Shown one piece after another: positions 1 through 7,897 of a stretch of DNA of 64,000 nucleotides; the stretch's first letter is position 1, and each line of letters begins with the position of its first letter. This stretch comes from Polynucleobacter brandtiae. Lineage in GTDB: Bacteria; Pseudomonadota; Gammaproteobacteria; Burkholderiales; Burkholderiaceae. The notes beneath the pieces were generated by a model. The model had not been told where the DNA came from. It did not search any database and was given only the letters and a program-made list of their open reading frames with translations. The translations under genes were made by a program, and so were the position numbers. The DNA lies in contig NZ_PGTX01000003.1 in NCBI RefSeq assembly GCF_002797575.1, forward strand, positions 62,001 through 126,000. The letters run 5' to 3'.

Positions 1-1
1 C

Positions 2-613
2 TTTGATGTCTTAGCTTGTGAACCTTGCTCTGCGCCATGTCATCCACAACATCCCGAGTGGGGCAATCGGGAATTTCAGTTCACCCGTGATTTGTGGATT
101 GAGGCAGATGACTTTATGCAGGATCCTGTGAAGGGTTTCTTTAGGCTCTTCCCACCAGTGGGTGATCAGCCAGGTGGACGTGTTCGCTTACGTCATGGCT
201 TTGTTATTGAATGTACAGGCTATGAGCTCGATGCCAATGGCCATGTGACTCAAGTTAATGCTACCTACTTCCCCGATAGTAAGAGTGGGACCCCCGGCTC
301 AAATAACTACAAAGTAAAGGGTAATATTCACTGGATTAGTGCCGCGGAAGCGATCCCTACTGAGGTTCGGCTATACGATCATCTATTTAATGATCCACAT
401 CCAGATAGTGGGGATAAGCATTTCTTAGAAGCGATTAATCTAAATTCAAAACAAACAATCACCGCTTATTTAGAGCCTTGTATGAAAGAGGCAAAAGCGG
501 GGGAGCGCTTTCAGTTTGAACGCCATGGCTACTTTATTGCAGATCAATTGGACTCAGCATCAGGTAAGCCCGTATTTAACCGCACAGTAGGCCTTAAAGA
601 TTCCTGGAAATAG
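2..613 (+). CDS. glnS: glutamine--tRNA ligase, C-terminal part (5' end outside window)
   Basis: Class I aminoacyl-tRNA synthetase that charges tRNA-Gln in the cytoplasm. Only the last 203 residues are present; the frame is open from the first bases of the window, so the gene begins upstream. The segment carries the C-terminal beta-barrel anticodon-binding region and ends in a VFNRTVGLKDSWK tail, which closely matches the end of proteobacterial GlnS. Other family-like stretches are PVKGFFRLFPPVGDQPGGRV and LYDHLFNDPHPD. The stop codon lies inside the 3' end of the convergent SDR gene, a 20-base tail-to-tail overlap. No terminator is visible in the overlap. The identification is secure from sequence recall. 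Confidence 0.93.
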   Translation, partial: FDVLACEPCSAPCHPQHPEWGNREFQFTRDLWIEADDFMQDPVKGFFRLFPPVGDQPGGRVRLRHGFVIECTGYELDANGHVTQVNATYFPDSKSGTPGSNNYKVKGNIHWISAAEAIPTEVRLYDHLFNDPHPDSGDKHFLEAINLNSKQTITAYLEPCMKEAKAGERFQFERHGYFIADQLDSASGKPVFNRTVGLKDSWK

Positions 614-1481
614 TTTGAAGAAATACTGCCACGGTGGGGTAGTGTAGGGGCGTTTTCAATTCTTTCAGTCGCGTATTACCTACTCGCCTGGACTCCTTCA
701 TGAAAGACCACAACATGGGGGATACTATTTTCTCTATTTCTGCGGAGGGCAATCGTGGAGGCCTATCGAGCCCAAAGGCATCTGCTACCTCATCAAAATA
801 ATCCCCCATCTTGGTTTCTTCACCATCACAGGCATTAATCACGCGTTGCGGTCTACCGTGATAAACAGCAGCACAAATCAACCTTGCCAAATCATCACTT
901 TGAATATGATTGGAATAAGCATCTTCCGCTAGCAATAAGGCGGGGGTCCTCGACTGAATGCGCTCTAACGGCAAACGATCAAGAGCATAAATGCCAGGCA
1001 CCCTCAAAATAGTTAAAGCAACCCCATGAGCAGGTGCCCATAGGCGCAAAGTGCGCTCAGCATGGACTCGTCGCTTAGCTCGCTCGCTTTGCGGATTTAC
1101 TGGGGTGAGCTCACTCACCTTGCCCCCATGATGATTGCCGTAGACGCCTGTGGTGCTGATATAAATCAGACGCCTGACAGCATTGCCGCCTTGGGATAAA
1201 ATTTGGATTAGGTTGCGAGTTCGGTAATCATGCAGACCTGTATTTTGGGGTGGCGCTAAGTGAATGATGGTTTCTGCTAAGCCACTGAGACGCCACAAAC
1301 TCTCGGGCCTATCTAGATTCCCCAAAATCGGAATTGCGCCAACGTCTCTCAATTCCTGAAAACGGGTTTTCTGGGAAGTTAAGGCGAATACGCGATGACT
1401 CTGGGATAACTGCTTAGCGACACGCATACCAATGTCGCCGCAGCCGATCATCAGAATTCGGGGTTTACCAAAAGATTGCAT
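594..1481 (-). CDS. NAD(P)-dependent epimerase/dehydratase-family protein (YeeZ-like SDR)
   Basis: Predicted 295-residue extended short-chain dehydrogenase/reductase. The N-terminal Rossmann motif is MIGCGDIGMRVAKQL (about residues 11-25, GxGxxG type). A STTGVYGN stretch near residue 110 is the place where this family has its Ser/Thr and Tyr active-site region, although a standard YxxxK is not obvious. This resembles YeeZ-like sugar-nucleotide epimerase relatives of unknown substrate, so no reaction is assigned. The ATG has no Shine-Dalgarno; TACGAT (1489-1494 in minus sense) ends 7 bases before it. The gene converges on glnS and diverges from the ferredoxin-type reductase, so it is probably monocistronic. 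Confidence 0.8.
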   Translation of the reverse strand: MQSFGKPRILMIGCGDIGMRVAKQLSQSHRVFALTSQKTRFQELRDVGAIPILGNLDRPESLWRLSGLAETIIHLAPPQNTGLHDYRTRNLIQILSQGGNAVRRLIYISTTGVYGNHHGGKVSELTPVNPQSERAKRRVHAERTLRLWAPAHGVALTILRVPGIYALDRLPLERIQSRTPALLLAEDAYSNHIQSDDLARLICAAVYHGRPQRVINACDGEETKMGDYFDEVADAFGLDRPPRLPSAEIEKIVSPMLWSFMKESRRVGNTRLKELKTPLHYPTVAVFLQTISRNL

Positions 1482-1517
1482 AAGTCATATCGTAACGATT
1501 TATTGAAAGGAGTGAGA

Positions 1518-2582
1518 GTGTCTTACCAAGTCACGCTCAAATCGAGCGGCAAACAATTTAGTGCTAACAAAGATGAGACCATCCTTGAGGCGGCTCTACA
1601 ACATGGCATTACCTTGCCTTATGGCTGTAAGAACGGCGCCTGCGGGTCTTGTAAGGGCAAAATTCTAGAGGGCCATGTAAAGCATGGTCAGCATAGCGCT
1701 GCAGCCTTGAGCCCTGCTGATGAGCTTGCGGGCGCTATTTTGTTTTGCTGCGCCCATCCACAGTCTGACATTCTGATAGAAGCGCGCGAGGTTCAAGGGG
1801 CTGGCGATATCGCAATTCGTAAAGTACCTTGCCGCGTTAATTCTATTAATAAGCCTAGTGAAGATGTTGCGATACTAAAGCTACAGCTTCCAGCGAGCGA
1901 GCGTTTTCAGTTTTTGGCAGGACAATACGTCGAATTTTTATTAAAAGATGGTCAGCGCCGCGCCTACTCTATTGCAAATGCTCCTGATCAAGATGGCCCA
2001 CTAGAGTTGCATCTTCGGCACTTACCAGGCGGCCTCTTTACGGACTTTGTCTTTGGGGCAACCGAGCCAGCCCTCAAAGAAAAGGATATCTTGCGCTTCG
2101 AGGGCCCCTTAGGTAGCTTTTTTCTAAGGGAAGACTCCAAAAAGCCGATTATTTTTGTTGCAGCAGGAACAGGCTTTGCGCCGATCAAATCGATCATTGA
2201 GCAAATGCAGTACAAGAAGATTCTCAGACCGATTCACTTATATTGGGGTGGCCGTCGCCCAGGAGATCTCTACTTAGATGCACTCTGTAAGGCCTGGGTC
2301 AAAGACATTCCAGATTTCCGCTACATCCCTGTCGTCTCCAATGCCCTTCCAAAAGACCAGTGGCTTGGGCGTACCGGTTTTGTTCACCAAGCGGTCATGG
2401 CAGACCATGCTGACCTAGCAGGCTTTCAGGTGTACGCGTGCGGAGCCCCTGTGATGGTCAGCGCTGCCCGTCAGGACTTCCATACACAATGTGGCTTGCC
2501 TGAGGAGGAGTTCTTTGCTGACTCCTTTACGAGTGCTGCTGACTTAGCCTCTGGCCTAACAGCAGACTTAGCGGCAAACTAA
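1518..2582 (+). CDS. 2Fe-2S ferredoxin-domain flavin oxidoreductase (CDP-6-deoxy-glucoseen reductase / FNR family)
   Basis: Predicted 354-residue electron-transfer protein. An N-terminal plant-type ferredoxin domain has cysteines near residues 37, 42, 45 and 77 (PYGCKNGACGSCKG, then CCAHP). An FNR-type FAD domain follows (RAYSIANAP), then an NAD(P) domain (VAAGTGFAPI; C-terminal VYACGAP). The start is chosen as the GTG at 1518: AAAGGAG at 1506-1512 lies 5 bases upstream, whereas the upstream in-frame ATG at 1476 would run into the divergent SDR gene. Relatives are annotated as CDP-6-deoxy-delta-3,4-glucoseen reductase or phenol-hydroxylase-type reductases. No oxygenase or sugar genes lie nearby, so the partner is unknown. 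argD follows after 27 bases and may be co-transcribed. Confidence 0.85.
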   Translation: MSYQVTLKSSGKQFSANKDETILEAALQHGITLPYGCKNGACGSCKGKILEGHVKHGQHSAAALSPADELAGAILFCCAHPQSDILIEAREVQGAGDIAIRKVPCRVNSINKPSEDVAILKLQLPASERFQFLAGQYVEFLLKDGQRRAYSIANAPDQDGPLELHLRHLPGGLFTDFVFGATEPALKEKDILRFEGPLGSFFLREDSKKPIIFVAAGTGFAPIKSIIEQMQYKKILRPIHLYWGGRRPGDLYLDALCKAWVKDIPDFRYIPVVSNALPKDQWLGRTGFVHQAVMADHADLAGFQVYACGAPVMVSAARQDFHTQCGLPEEEFFADSFTSAADLASGLTADLAAN

Positions 2583-2609
2583 TCATGATCATGAGAAACT
2601 ACTAGTAAT

Positions 2610-3815
2610 ATGCATAAGTCAGACAAGTCAGACCAATCAATCGATGCACAATCTGTGATGTTCATCACCCCACGGCCAGAATTAACCATGGTTGAGGGTA
2701 AGGGCTCTTGGCTGACCGATAACCACGGCAAGCGCTACTTAGATTTTTTACAAGGGTGGGCCGTGAACTGTCTTGGTCACAGTAACCCCGGCATGATTGA
2801 AGCATTGAATGGGCAAGCCAAAAAGCTCATCAATCCAAGCCCTGCCTTTTATAACGAGCCTATGATTCGTTTATCGAATCTACTGACTGATAACAGTTGC
2901 TTTGACAAAGTCTTCTTCGCCAATAGTGGTGCTGAGGCCAATGAAGGGGCGATTAAGTTAGCTCGCAAATGGGGGCAAATTAATAAATCGGGTGCCTTTG
3001 AAATTATCACCTTTGACCACAGTTTTCATGGTCGCACCTTAGCTACGATGAGTGCGTCTGGAAAGCCGGGTTGGGATACGATGTTCGCCCCTCAGGTAGC
3101 AGGATTTCCGAAGGCAGATTTAAATGACCTGGAGTCCGTCAAAAAATTAGTGACCGATAAAACTGTGGCAGTCATGTTGGAGCCCGTTCAAGGCGAGGGC
3201 GGTGTCATCCCCACTACTGCAGAGTTCATGCAAGGCCTGCGTCAATTCACCAAAGAAAATAACATTCTGCTGATAGTTGACGAGGTGCAGGCCGGCTGCG
3301 GGCGAACTGGTAAATTATTTGCTTACCAACATTACGACATCGCGCCAGATATCATGACCCTGGGTAAAGGTATTGGCGGGGGCGTGCCCTTAGCCGCATT
3401 AATGGCTACCGATGCTGTGGCCTGTTTTGTGCCTGGCGACCAAGGTGGAACTTATAACGGCAATCCGCTGATGACTGCTGTAGGTGCAAGTGTCATTGAG
3501 CAACTGCTTGCTCCGGGATTTTTAGAGTCTGTGCGCGCTAAAGGCGAGTTGCTCAGTAAAGAATTGCTGATTCTTTCCAAAGAGTTTCATCTAGATGGTG
3601 AGCGTGGGGAAGGCTTATTGCGGGCCTTAAAACTGAGCAGTGATATTGGCCCTAAATTAGTAGAGCTGGCACGTGATCGCAATCCCGAAGGTTTGCTGAT
3701 TAATTCACCACGGCCTAATTTGTTGCGCTTCATGCCCGCACTTAATGTGAGTGATGATGAGATACGGCAAATGTGCGCTATGTTGCGAGAGCTACTTCAG
3801 CTAGCCACCAAATAA
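2610..3815 (+). CDS. argD: acetylornithine/succinylornithine-type aminotransferase (class III, PLP)
   Basis: 401-residue PLP-dependent class III transaminase. In arginine synthesis this family converts N-acetylglutamate semialdehyde to N-acetylornithine. Visible hallmarks are [20 protein letters not shown] near residue 108, [16 protein letters not shown] near 140, [16 protein letters not shown] near 220 (Asp contacts the PLP ring nitrogen), and [10 protein letters not shown] near 252, whose lysine forms the Schiff base. Length and motifs fit ArgD. A broader omega-aminotransferase specificity cannot be excluded. argF and argG are 17 kb away on the other strand, so the pathway is scattered. Transcription likely ends at the bidirectional hairpin immediately downstream. 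Confidence 0.88.
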   Translation: MHKSDKSDQSIDAQSVMFITPRPELTMVEGKGSWLTDNHGKRYLDFLQGWAVNCLGHSNPGMIEALNGQAKKLINPSPAFYNEPMIRLSNLLTDNSCFDKVFFANSGAEANEGAIKLARKWGQINKSGAFEIITFDHSFHGRTLATMSASGKPGWDTMFAPQVAGFPKADLNDLESVKKLVTDKTVAVMLEPVQGEGGVIPTTAEFMQGLRQFTKENNILLIVDEVQAGCGRTGKLFAYQHYDIAPDIMTLGKGIGGGVPLAALMATDAVACFVPGDQGGTYNGNPLMTAVGASVIEQLLAPGFLESVRAKGELLSKELLILSKEFHLDGERGEGLLRALKLSSDIGPKLVELARDRNPEGLLINSPRPNLLRFMPALNVSDDEIRQMCAMLRELLQLATK

Positions 3816-3818
3816 AAA

Positions 3819-3850
3819 GAGGGGTCTAAATTCAGACCCCTTCATTTTTA
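3819..3850. terminator. bidirectional Rho-independent terminator between argD and ispH
   Basis: Inverted repeat AGGGGTCT (3820-3827), loop AAATTC, AGACCCCT (3834-3841). It is followed on the plus strand by a T-rich run (TTCATTTTTA) and preceded by AAAAAG, which gives a U-tract on the minus strand. It can therefore end both argD (+) and ispH (-). Confidence 0.85.
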
Positions 3851-3851
3851 T

Positions 3852-3879
3852 TAATTTACTAATTTACTAATTTACTAAT
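3852..3879. repeat. 8-bp tandem repeat TAATTTAC (about 3.5 copies) over the ispH stop codon
   Basis: Three perfect copies of TAATTTAC at 3852-3859, 3860-3867 and 3868-3875, plus a partial fourth. The last copies contain the ispH stop codon (minus strand, 3875-3877). Each unit supplies a minus-strand TAG or TAA trinucleotide. It looks like slippage-generated simple sequence and no function is assigned. Confidence 0.8.
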
Positions 3880-4825
3880 CCGCTAAATTTTTAGGTAATG
3901 AGAAAGTAACATCTTCTACAACACCCTCTAGATTTCGGATGCTTCGGGGCCCAAACGATTGAATCTTGGCAACAATCGATTGTGCCAAGCTCTCCGGTGC
4001 CGATGCTCCTGCAGTGAGCCCTACCCGCTTCTTACCCGCGAACCATTCTGCCTGCAGCTGTTCTGGCGCATCGACCATGTAAGCAGAAACACCTAACTTT
4101 TCCGCCAATTCACGCAAGCGATTAGAGTTTGAACTTGCCTGACTACCCACCACAATTACCACCTCAACTTGGGGCGCCATAAATTTCACGGCATCCTGAC
4201 GATTTTGTGTGGCATAGCAAATATCTTGCTTGCGGGGCTGAACAATACTGGGAAACTTGATTGTTAATGCCTCAATAATTTCTTTTGTTTCATCTACAGA
4301 GAGGGTCGTTTGCGTAACAAAAGCCATTTTTTCGCTCTGAGTAAAAGGCAGTTTTTCTACATCGCTCACTTTTTCGATCAGATGCAGGCCGGCCTCTACC
4401 TGTCCCATCGTACCTTCCACCTCTGGATGCCCAGCATGACCAATCATCAAAATCGTAAATCCATCCTTACTCATCTTGACCACTTCAAGATGCACCTTCG
4501 TGACCAACGGGCATGTAGCGTCATAGACTTGCAGTCCACGCGATTGGGCGTCCCTGCGAACCTCTTGAGAAACCCCATGTGCACTAAACACCACAATGCC
4601 GCCTTTGGGAACTTCATGCAGTTCATCCACGAACACGGCACCCTTTTCGCGCAACTCATTGACTACGTAAGCGTTGTGCACGATCTCATGGCGAACATAA
4701 ATCGGTGCACCAAAGCGAGTCAATGCTTCATTGACGATATTAATTGCGCGATCAACGCCTGCGCAAAAACCGCGCGGCTGGGCCATCAAAATTTCTGGAG
4801 AGTCTGGATTCATCATGGAGAGCAT
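3875..4825 (-). CDS. ispH: 4-hydroxy-3-methylbut-2-enyl diphosphate reductase
   Basis: Last enzyme of the MEP isoprenoid pathway, converting HMBPP to IPP and DMAPP using a 4Fe-4S cluster. The 316 residues contain the three cluster cysteines in family context: [11 protein letters not shown] (Cys21), [12 protein letters not shown] (about Cys105) and [11 protein letters not shown] (about Cys206). The conserved SAHGVS and [14 protein letters not shown] stretches are also present. Three clustered ATGs (4825, 4816, 4813) are possible starts and none has a clear ribosome-binding site. The upstream fkpB ends 3 bases before the 4825 ATG, so the two form a fkpB-ispH operon, an arrangement common in proteobacteria. 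Confidence 0.96.
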   Translation of the reverse strand: MLSMMNPDSPEILMAQPRGFCAGVDRAINIVNEALTRFGAPIYVRHEIVHNAYVVNELREKGAVFVDELHEVPKGGIVVFSAHGVSQEVRRDAQSRGLQVYDATCPLVTKVHLEVVKMSKDGFTILMIGHAGHPEVEGTMGQVEAGLHLIEKVSDVEKLPFTQSEKMAFVTQTTLSVDETKEIIEALTIKFPSIVQPRKQDICYATQNRQDAVKFMAPQVEVVIVVGSQASSNSNRLRELAEKLGVSAYMVDAPEQLQAEWFAGKKRVGLTAGASAPESLAQSIVAKIQSFGPRSIRNLEGVVEDVTFSLPKNLAD

Positions 4826-4828
4826 CAG

Positions 4829-5275
4829 TTAAAGAATGGCAACAATTTCAGCTTCAAAGGTCACTGGTCTACCAGCCAACGGATGATTGAAATCAAACCA
4901 GGCGCCCTCTTCATTGATCGATTGCAATACTCCCGCATATTGCGCGCCTCCGGGGGCATTGAACTCAATCACATCACCCGGATTAAATTGTGCATCGTCA
5001 TCGCGTCCCTCTTTGAGGGCACCCAAGGAAACCCACTGAATTAACTCTTCCTTGCGCTCACCAAAACTTTCTTCTGGCGGCAGCAAAGCACTTTTCTTTT
5101 CACCCACACCTAAACCTATTAAGACACTTTCAAAACAAGGCGCAAATTGACCCGACCCCATCATCACCGTCGCAGGACGATCGACAAACGTATTGATGTA
5201 ATCCTCCCCACTGGGCAAGGTCAAGCGATAGTTGAGGGTCAAGAAGGAGTTGGGCAGAACAATAAGCTTAGTCAT
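4829..5275 (-). CDS. fkpB: FKBP-type peptidyl-prolyl cis-trans isomerase (SlpA/FkpB, SlyD-like)
   Basis: 148-residue short FKBP with an inserted IF domain, the SlyD/SlpA type of cytoplasmic prolyl isomerase and chaperone. Family features are LNYRLTLPSGEDYINT at the start, the GSGQFAPCFESVLIGLGVGEK core near residues 40-60, and the PGDVIEFNAPGGAQYAGVL region. No metal-binding His-rich tail is present, so SlpA/FkpB fits better than SlyD. It lies directly upstream of ispH. The ATG has no Shine-Dalgarno, and TACAAT (5282-5287, minus sense) ends 6 bases before it, so the transcript may be leaderless. It diverges from radC, whose 5' end overlaps this region. Confidence 0.9.
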   Translation of the reverse strand: MTKLIVLPNSFLTLNYRLTLPSGEDYINTFVDRPATVMMGSGQFAPCFESVLIGLGVGEKKSALLPPEESFGERKEELIQWVSLGALKEGRDDDAQFNPGDVIEFNAPGGAQYAGVLQSINEEGAWFDFNHPLAGRPVTFEAEIVAIL

Positions 5276-5281
5276 AAGGTT

Positions 5282-5287
5282 ATTGTA
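5282..5287 (-). promoter_or_regulatory. candidate -10 box of a leaderless fkpB promoter
   Basis: Minus-strand TACAAT (5 of 6 to TATAAT) ends 6 bases before the fkpB ATG, so transcription would start at or near the A of ATG. TGCGCA (5305-5310, minus sense) lies 17 bases upstream as a weak -35. No ribosome-binding site is visible. Confidence 0.45.
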
Positions 5288-5335
5288 TCTAGACCCGACC
5301 TATCTGCGCATACCCCCATTACAGACTGGCCAAAA

Positions 5336-5995
5336 ATGGAGCAACCTCGCGAGAAGCTAAGGGCTTTGGGTGCGCCAGCACTGACAGATGCTGAACTACT
5401 CGCTATTTTCTTAAGGGTGGGGGTAAAAGGCAAAACCGCAGTGGCACTTGCAGAGGATCTTTTGTACCATTTTGGTAGCCTACCCCGCCTTCTGTCCTGC
5501 ACCCCCGAAGAATTTACCCAAATTCATGGCATGGGCATCTCTAAGTGGTCGCAGATTCAGGCGGCTTATGAGCTGGTCAAACGAAGTCTGGAAGAAAGTC
5601 TGACTCAAGACTCCATCTTTTCATCACCCAGCTATGTAAGAGAGTTTTTACAGGCCAAATTTGGGCGCCTCCCCCATGAAATCTTCCTCTGCCTTCACTT
5701 AGATTCCCGTCTGCACCTGATCGAGTGTCAGGAGCTCTTTAGAGGGTCGCTAACCCATACAACCGTCTATCCCCGAGAGATCTTGAAGGAAGCCCTAGCT
5801 CGCAACGCTAGCGCACTAATCGTGGCGCATAACCATCCAAGCGGCAGCCCTCTTCCCAGTGTCGCCGATCAAGAATTAACCCAAATGCTTTGCAAAGCCC
5901 TGCAATTAGTCGATATTTCACTTTTAGATCACTGCATTGTAAGTACCAGTGGATTTTTCTCATTTTCGGATGAAGGTCTTATGAATATTGATTAA
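5336..5995 (+). CDS. radC: RadC-family JAB/MPN metalloprotease-fold protein
   Basis: RadC family: an N-terminal helix-hairpin-helix region (ALTDAELLAIFLRVG, HGMGISKWSQIQ) and a C-terminal JAB domain. Its zinc-site motif is the AHNHPSGSPLPSVAD stretch (HxHPSGxxxxSxxD). The cellular role is unsettled despite the historical DNA-repair name. The only nearby ATG is at 5336, giving 219 residues. However, the family-typical IxDWP segment lies just upstream in the same open frame (ITDWPKMEQPREKL), with no ATG, GTG or TTG between 5147 (TTG) and 5336. The true start may be upstream and non-standard. The start is therefore uncertain; the gene identity is not. Confidence 0.85.
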   Translation: MEQPREKLRALGAPALTDAELLAIFLRVGVKGKTAVALAEDLLYHFGSLPRLLSCTPEEFTQIHGMGISKWSQIQAAYELVKRSLEESLTQDSIFSSPSYVREFLQAKFGRLPHEIFLCLHLDSRLHLIECQELFRGSLTHTTVYPREILKEALARNASALIVAHNHPSGSPLPSVADQELTQMLCKALQLVDISLLDHCIVSTSGFFSFSDEGLMNID

Positions 5996-6108
5996 AAATC
6001 AAAGTAATTACTAACATAAAGTAAAATCTAAGGGGTTGATGACAGTCTTTTGATGCCATCCTCAAAACTAAAGTGAAATAGGGGTAGATCAAAACCAGCT
6101 GAGACTGA

Positions 6109-6114
6109 TACAAT
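6109..6114 (+). promoter_or_regulatory. possible rpmB-rpmG promoter -10 element
   Basis: TACAAT at 6109-6114, about 30 bases before the rpmB ATG, with TAGATC (6085-6090) 18 bases upstream as a weak -35. The 150-base gap 5996-6145 is otherwise AT-rich with no recognised gene. The -35 match is poor. Confidence 0.35.
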
Positions 6115-6145
6115 CTTTTCTTTTCGCAATTAATGGAGTTACGTC

Positions 6146-6379
6146 ATGGCAAAAGTTTGCCAAGTCACTGGGAAGAAGCCGATGGTTGGCAACAATGTAT
6201 CCCATGCAAACAATAAAACGAAGCGTCGCTTTTTGCCGAATTTGCAAAATCGTCGTTTCTGGGTTGAATCTGAAAACCGCTGGATTAGCTTGCGCTTAAC
6301 CAATGCTGGTTTGCGTGTAATCGACAAAAACGGCATTGATGCTGTGTTGTCTGATCTACGCGCACGTGGCGAAATTTAA
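6146..6379 (+). CDS. rpmB: 50S ribosomal protein L28
   Basis: 77-residue L28 of the large ribosomal subunit. The sequence [20 protein letters not shown], then [11 protein letters not shown], is unmistakable. No zinc-finger cysteine pairs are present beyond the single N-terminal Cys, so this is the zinc-free form. A good ribosome-binding site (GGAG, about 8 bases upstream) defines the start. rpmG follows after 11 bases, the standard rpmB-rpmG operon. Confidence 0.97.
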   Translation: MAKVCQVTGKKPMVGNNVSHANNKTKRRFLPNLQNRRFWVESENRWISLRLTNAGLRVIDKNGIDAVLSDLRARGEI

Positions 6380-6390
6380 GGGGCACAAAA

Positions 6391-6558
6391 ATGGCTAAAG
6401 GCGGCAGAGAAAAAATCAAGTTAGAGTCATCAGCTGGTACTGGTCACTTCTATACGACTACCAAAAACAAGCGTACAAAGCCTGAGAAAATGGAGCTCAT
6501 GAAGTATGACCCCACTATTCGCAAGCACGTTGCTTATAAAGAAACAAAGCTGAAGTAA
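6391..6558 (+). CDS. rpmG: 50S ribosomal protein L33
   Basis: 55-residue L33 of the large ribosomal subunit, beginning [20 protein letters not shown] and ending in a lysine-rich [11 protein letters not shown] tail. It contains the family signature [20 protein letters not shown]. No zinc-binding cysteines are present (C-minus form). The ATG lies 11 bases after rpmB, with AGGGGCAC upstream as ribosome-binding site. Transcription ends at the strong hairpin downstream. Confidence 0.96.
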   Translation: MAKGGREKIKLESSAGTGHFYTTTKNKRTKPEKMELMKYDPTIRKHVAYKETKLK

Positions 6559-6602
6559 AGGTTTAAGTAAAGCTGCATTGAGTTTTAGTTACTTCACCAA
6601 AC

Positions 6603-6631
6603 AAAAAACCCGCTTCATCAGCGGGTTTTTT
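6603..6631. terminator. bidirectional terminator between rpmG and the desaturase gene
   Basis: A-rich run, then CCCGC (6609-6613), loop TTCATCA, GCGGG (6621-6625), then a T-run of six. The A-run before the stem makes it equally good for the convergent minus-strand desaturase gene. Confidence 0.9.
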
Positions 6632-6667
6632 ATCGCTTAAATTAAAGCGCTACTCAGGCAGTGGCGC

Positions 6668-7867
6668 CTAACCGTAACGGCGTAACCGCAATGAAAAGTC
6701 ACGCAGGCTACTGAGCCCACTCTCTTCAGCGCGCTGACACCAAGTATGTAGCTGAACAACTAACTGATCGCCAGTAGCGTTAGAGCGGCTCCAGATTGAC
6801 TGTAGATCACGTCGCATTTCAATCATCTTTCGCAATTGCGCATTACTTGCCATCAACTCTTCAAGCTTATGTTTTTCTGCCTCAGACAATCGGGCTTCAT
6901 CCTTGCTCAGCCAATCACGCGCATCTTTTAGGTGTGCTGCCAATACTTGCATGTGCTGCACTTCATTGGTAAAAAAGCTTCGCAAGGTCTTACTGTAGCG
7001 CGCCATGATTTCATATCGATTGATCAAAATGGCTTCAAGCGTACTTTGATCTGCAGGTCGTAAGTGACTCAATACTGGCTTAGGTGAGGTCTTTTTGACC
7101 TTGGCTAGACCTACAGCACTCATCATTTGAATGTAGAGCCAACCAATATCAAATTCGTACCATTTACTGGACAACTTGGCGCTGGTGGCGAAGGTGTGAT
7201 GGTTGTTATGCAGCTCTTCACCGCCAATCAAAATGCCCAATGGAAAGATGTTGGTCGCAGCATCTGCACAATCGTAGTTACGGTAACCCCAGTAATGACC
7301 AATGCCATTAATGATGCCAGCGGCTGTAATCGGAATCCACAGCATCTGTACTGCCCAGACTGTTAATCCAATAGCACCAAACAAGAACACATCAATAATC
7401 AGCATCAGCGCTACGCCCTGCCAAGAATATTTGGCATAAACATGACGCTCGAGCCAATCGTCTGGCGTGCCGTGGCCAAACTTTGCCAAAGTTTCCTGAT
7501 TGCGAGATTCTGCTTTGTATAGCTCTGCCCCACGAGAGAGGACAGTAGCAATACCCAATACCTGAGGGCTGTGAGGATCATCTACGGTTTCGCACTTAGC
7601 ATGGTGCTTGCGATGAATAGCTGCCCACTCTTTAGTCACCATACCCGTCGTCAGCCAAAGCCAAAAACGGAAAAAGTGAGACATGATTGGGTGCAAATCT
7701 AATGCACGATGCGCCTGGCATCGGTGCAAAAAGATCGTTACTGCAGCAATCGTAATGTGCGTTGCCCCTAAAGTGAAGACCAGGATTTGCCACCAAGACC
7801 AATCCAAGTAACCACTGGCAAGCCAGTGGAGCAACATATCAAAACCTGAATATGAAACAGTATCCAA
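6668..7867 (-). CDS. membrane fatty-acid desaturase (acyl-CoA/acyl-lipid delta-9 type)
   Basis: 399-residue integral membrane di-iron desaturase that introduces a double bond into fatty acyl chains and so adjusts membrane fluidity. Three histidine boxes are visible: HRCQAH (48-53), HRKHH (85-89) and HNNHH (near 220). Hydrophobic segments lie at about 25-45, 65-78 and 150-190. The C-terminal 120 residues are charged and helical and lie outside the catalytic core, as in Pseudomonas DesA-type proteins of similar length. The best-placed start is TTG at 7867, with AGGA about 8 bases upstream; the first ATG (7837) would remove ten residues. It converges with rpmB-rpmG. Substrate position is not determinable here. 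Confidence 0.87.
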   Translation of the reverse strand: MDTVSYSGFDMLLHWLASGYLDWSWWQILVFTLGATHITIAAVTIFLHRCQAHRALDLHPIMSHFFRFWLWLTTGMVTKEWAAIHRKHHAKCETVDDPHSPQVLGIATVLSRGAELYKAESRNQETLAKFGHGTPDDWLERHVYAKYSWQGVALMLIIDVFLFGAIGLTVWAVQMLWIPITAAGIINGIGHYWGYRNYDCADAATNIFPLGILIGGEELHNNHHTFATSAKLSSKWYEFDIGWLYIQMMSAVGLAKVKKTSPKPVLSHLRPADQSTLEAILINRYEIMARYSKTLRSFFTNEVQHMQVLAAHLKDARDWLSKDEARLSEAEKHKLEELMASNAQLRKMIEMRRDLQSIWSRSNATGDQLVVQLHTWCQRAEESGLSSLRDFSLRLRRYG

Positions 7868-7897
7868 AAGAGAGTTCCTAATGAAAGGTTTAAACCT

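Noticed and set aside
4310..5044. Long plus-strand open frame (about 244 codons) opposite ispH and fkpB
   Set aside because: It lies entirely antisense to two well-supported genes, matches no family I know, and is explained by their codon usage.
6139..6336. Minus-strand 65-codon frame opposite rpmB
   Set aside because: Complete overlap with the ribosomal protein gene; no independent support.
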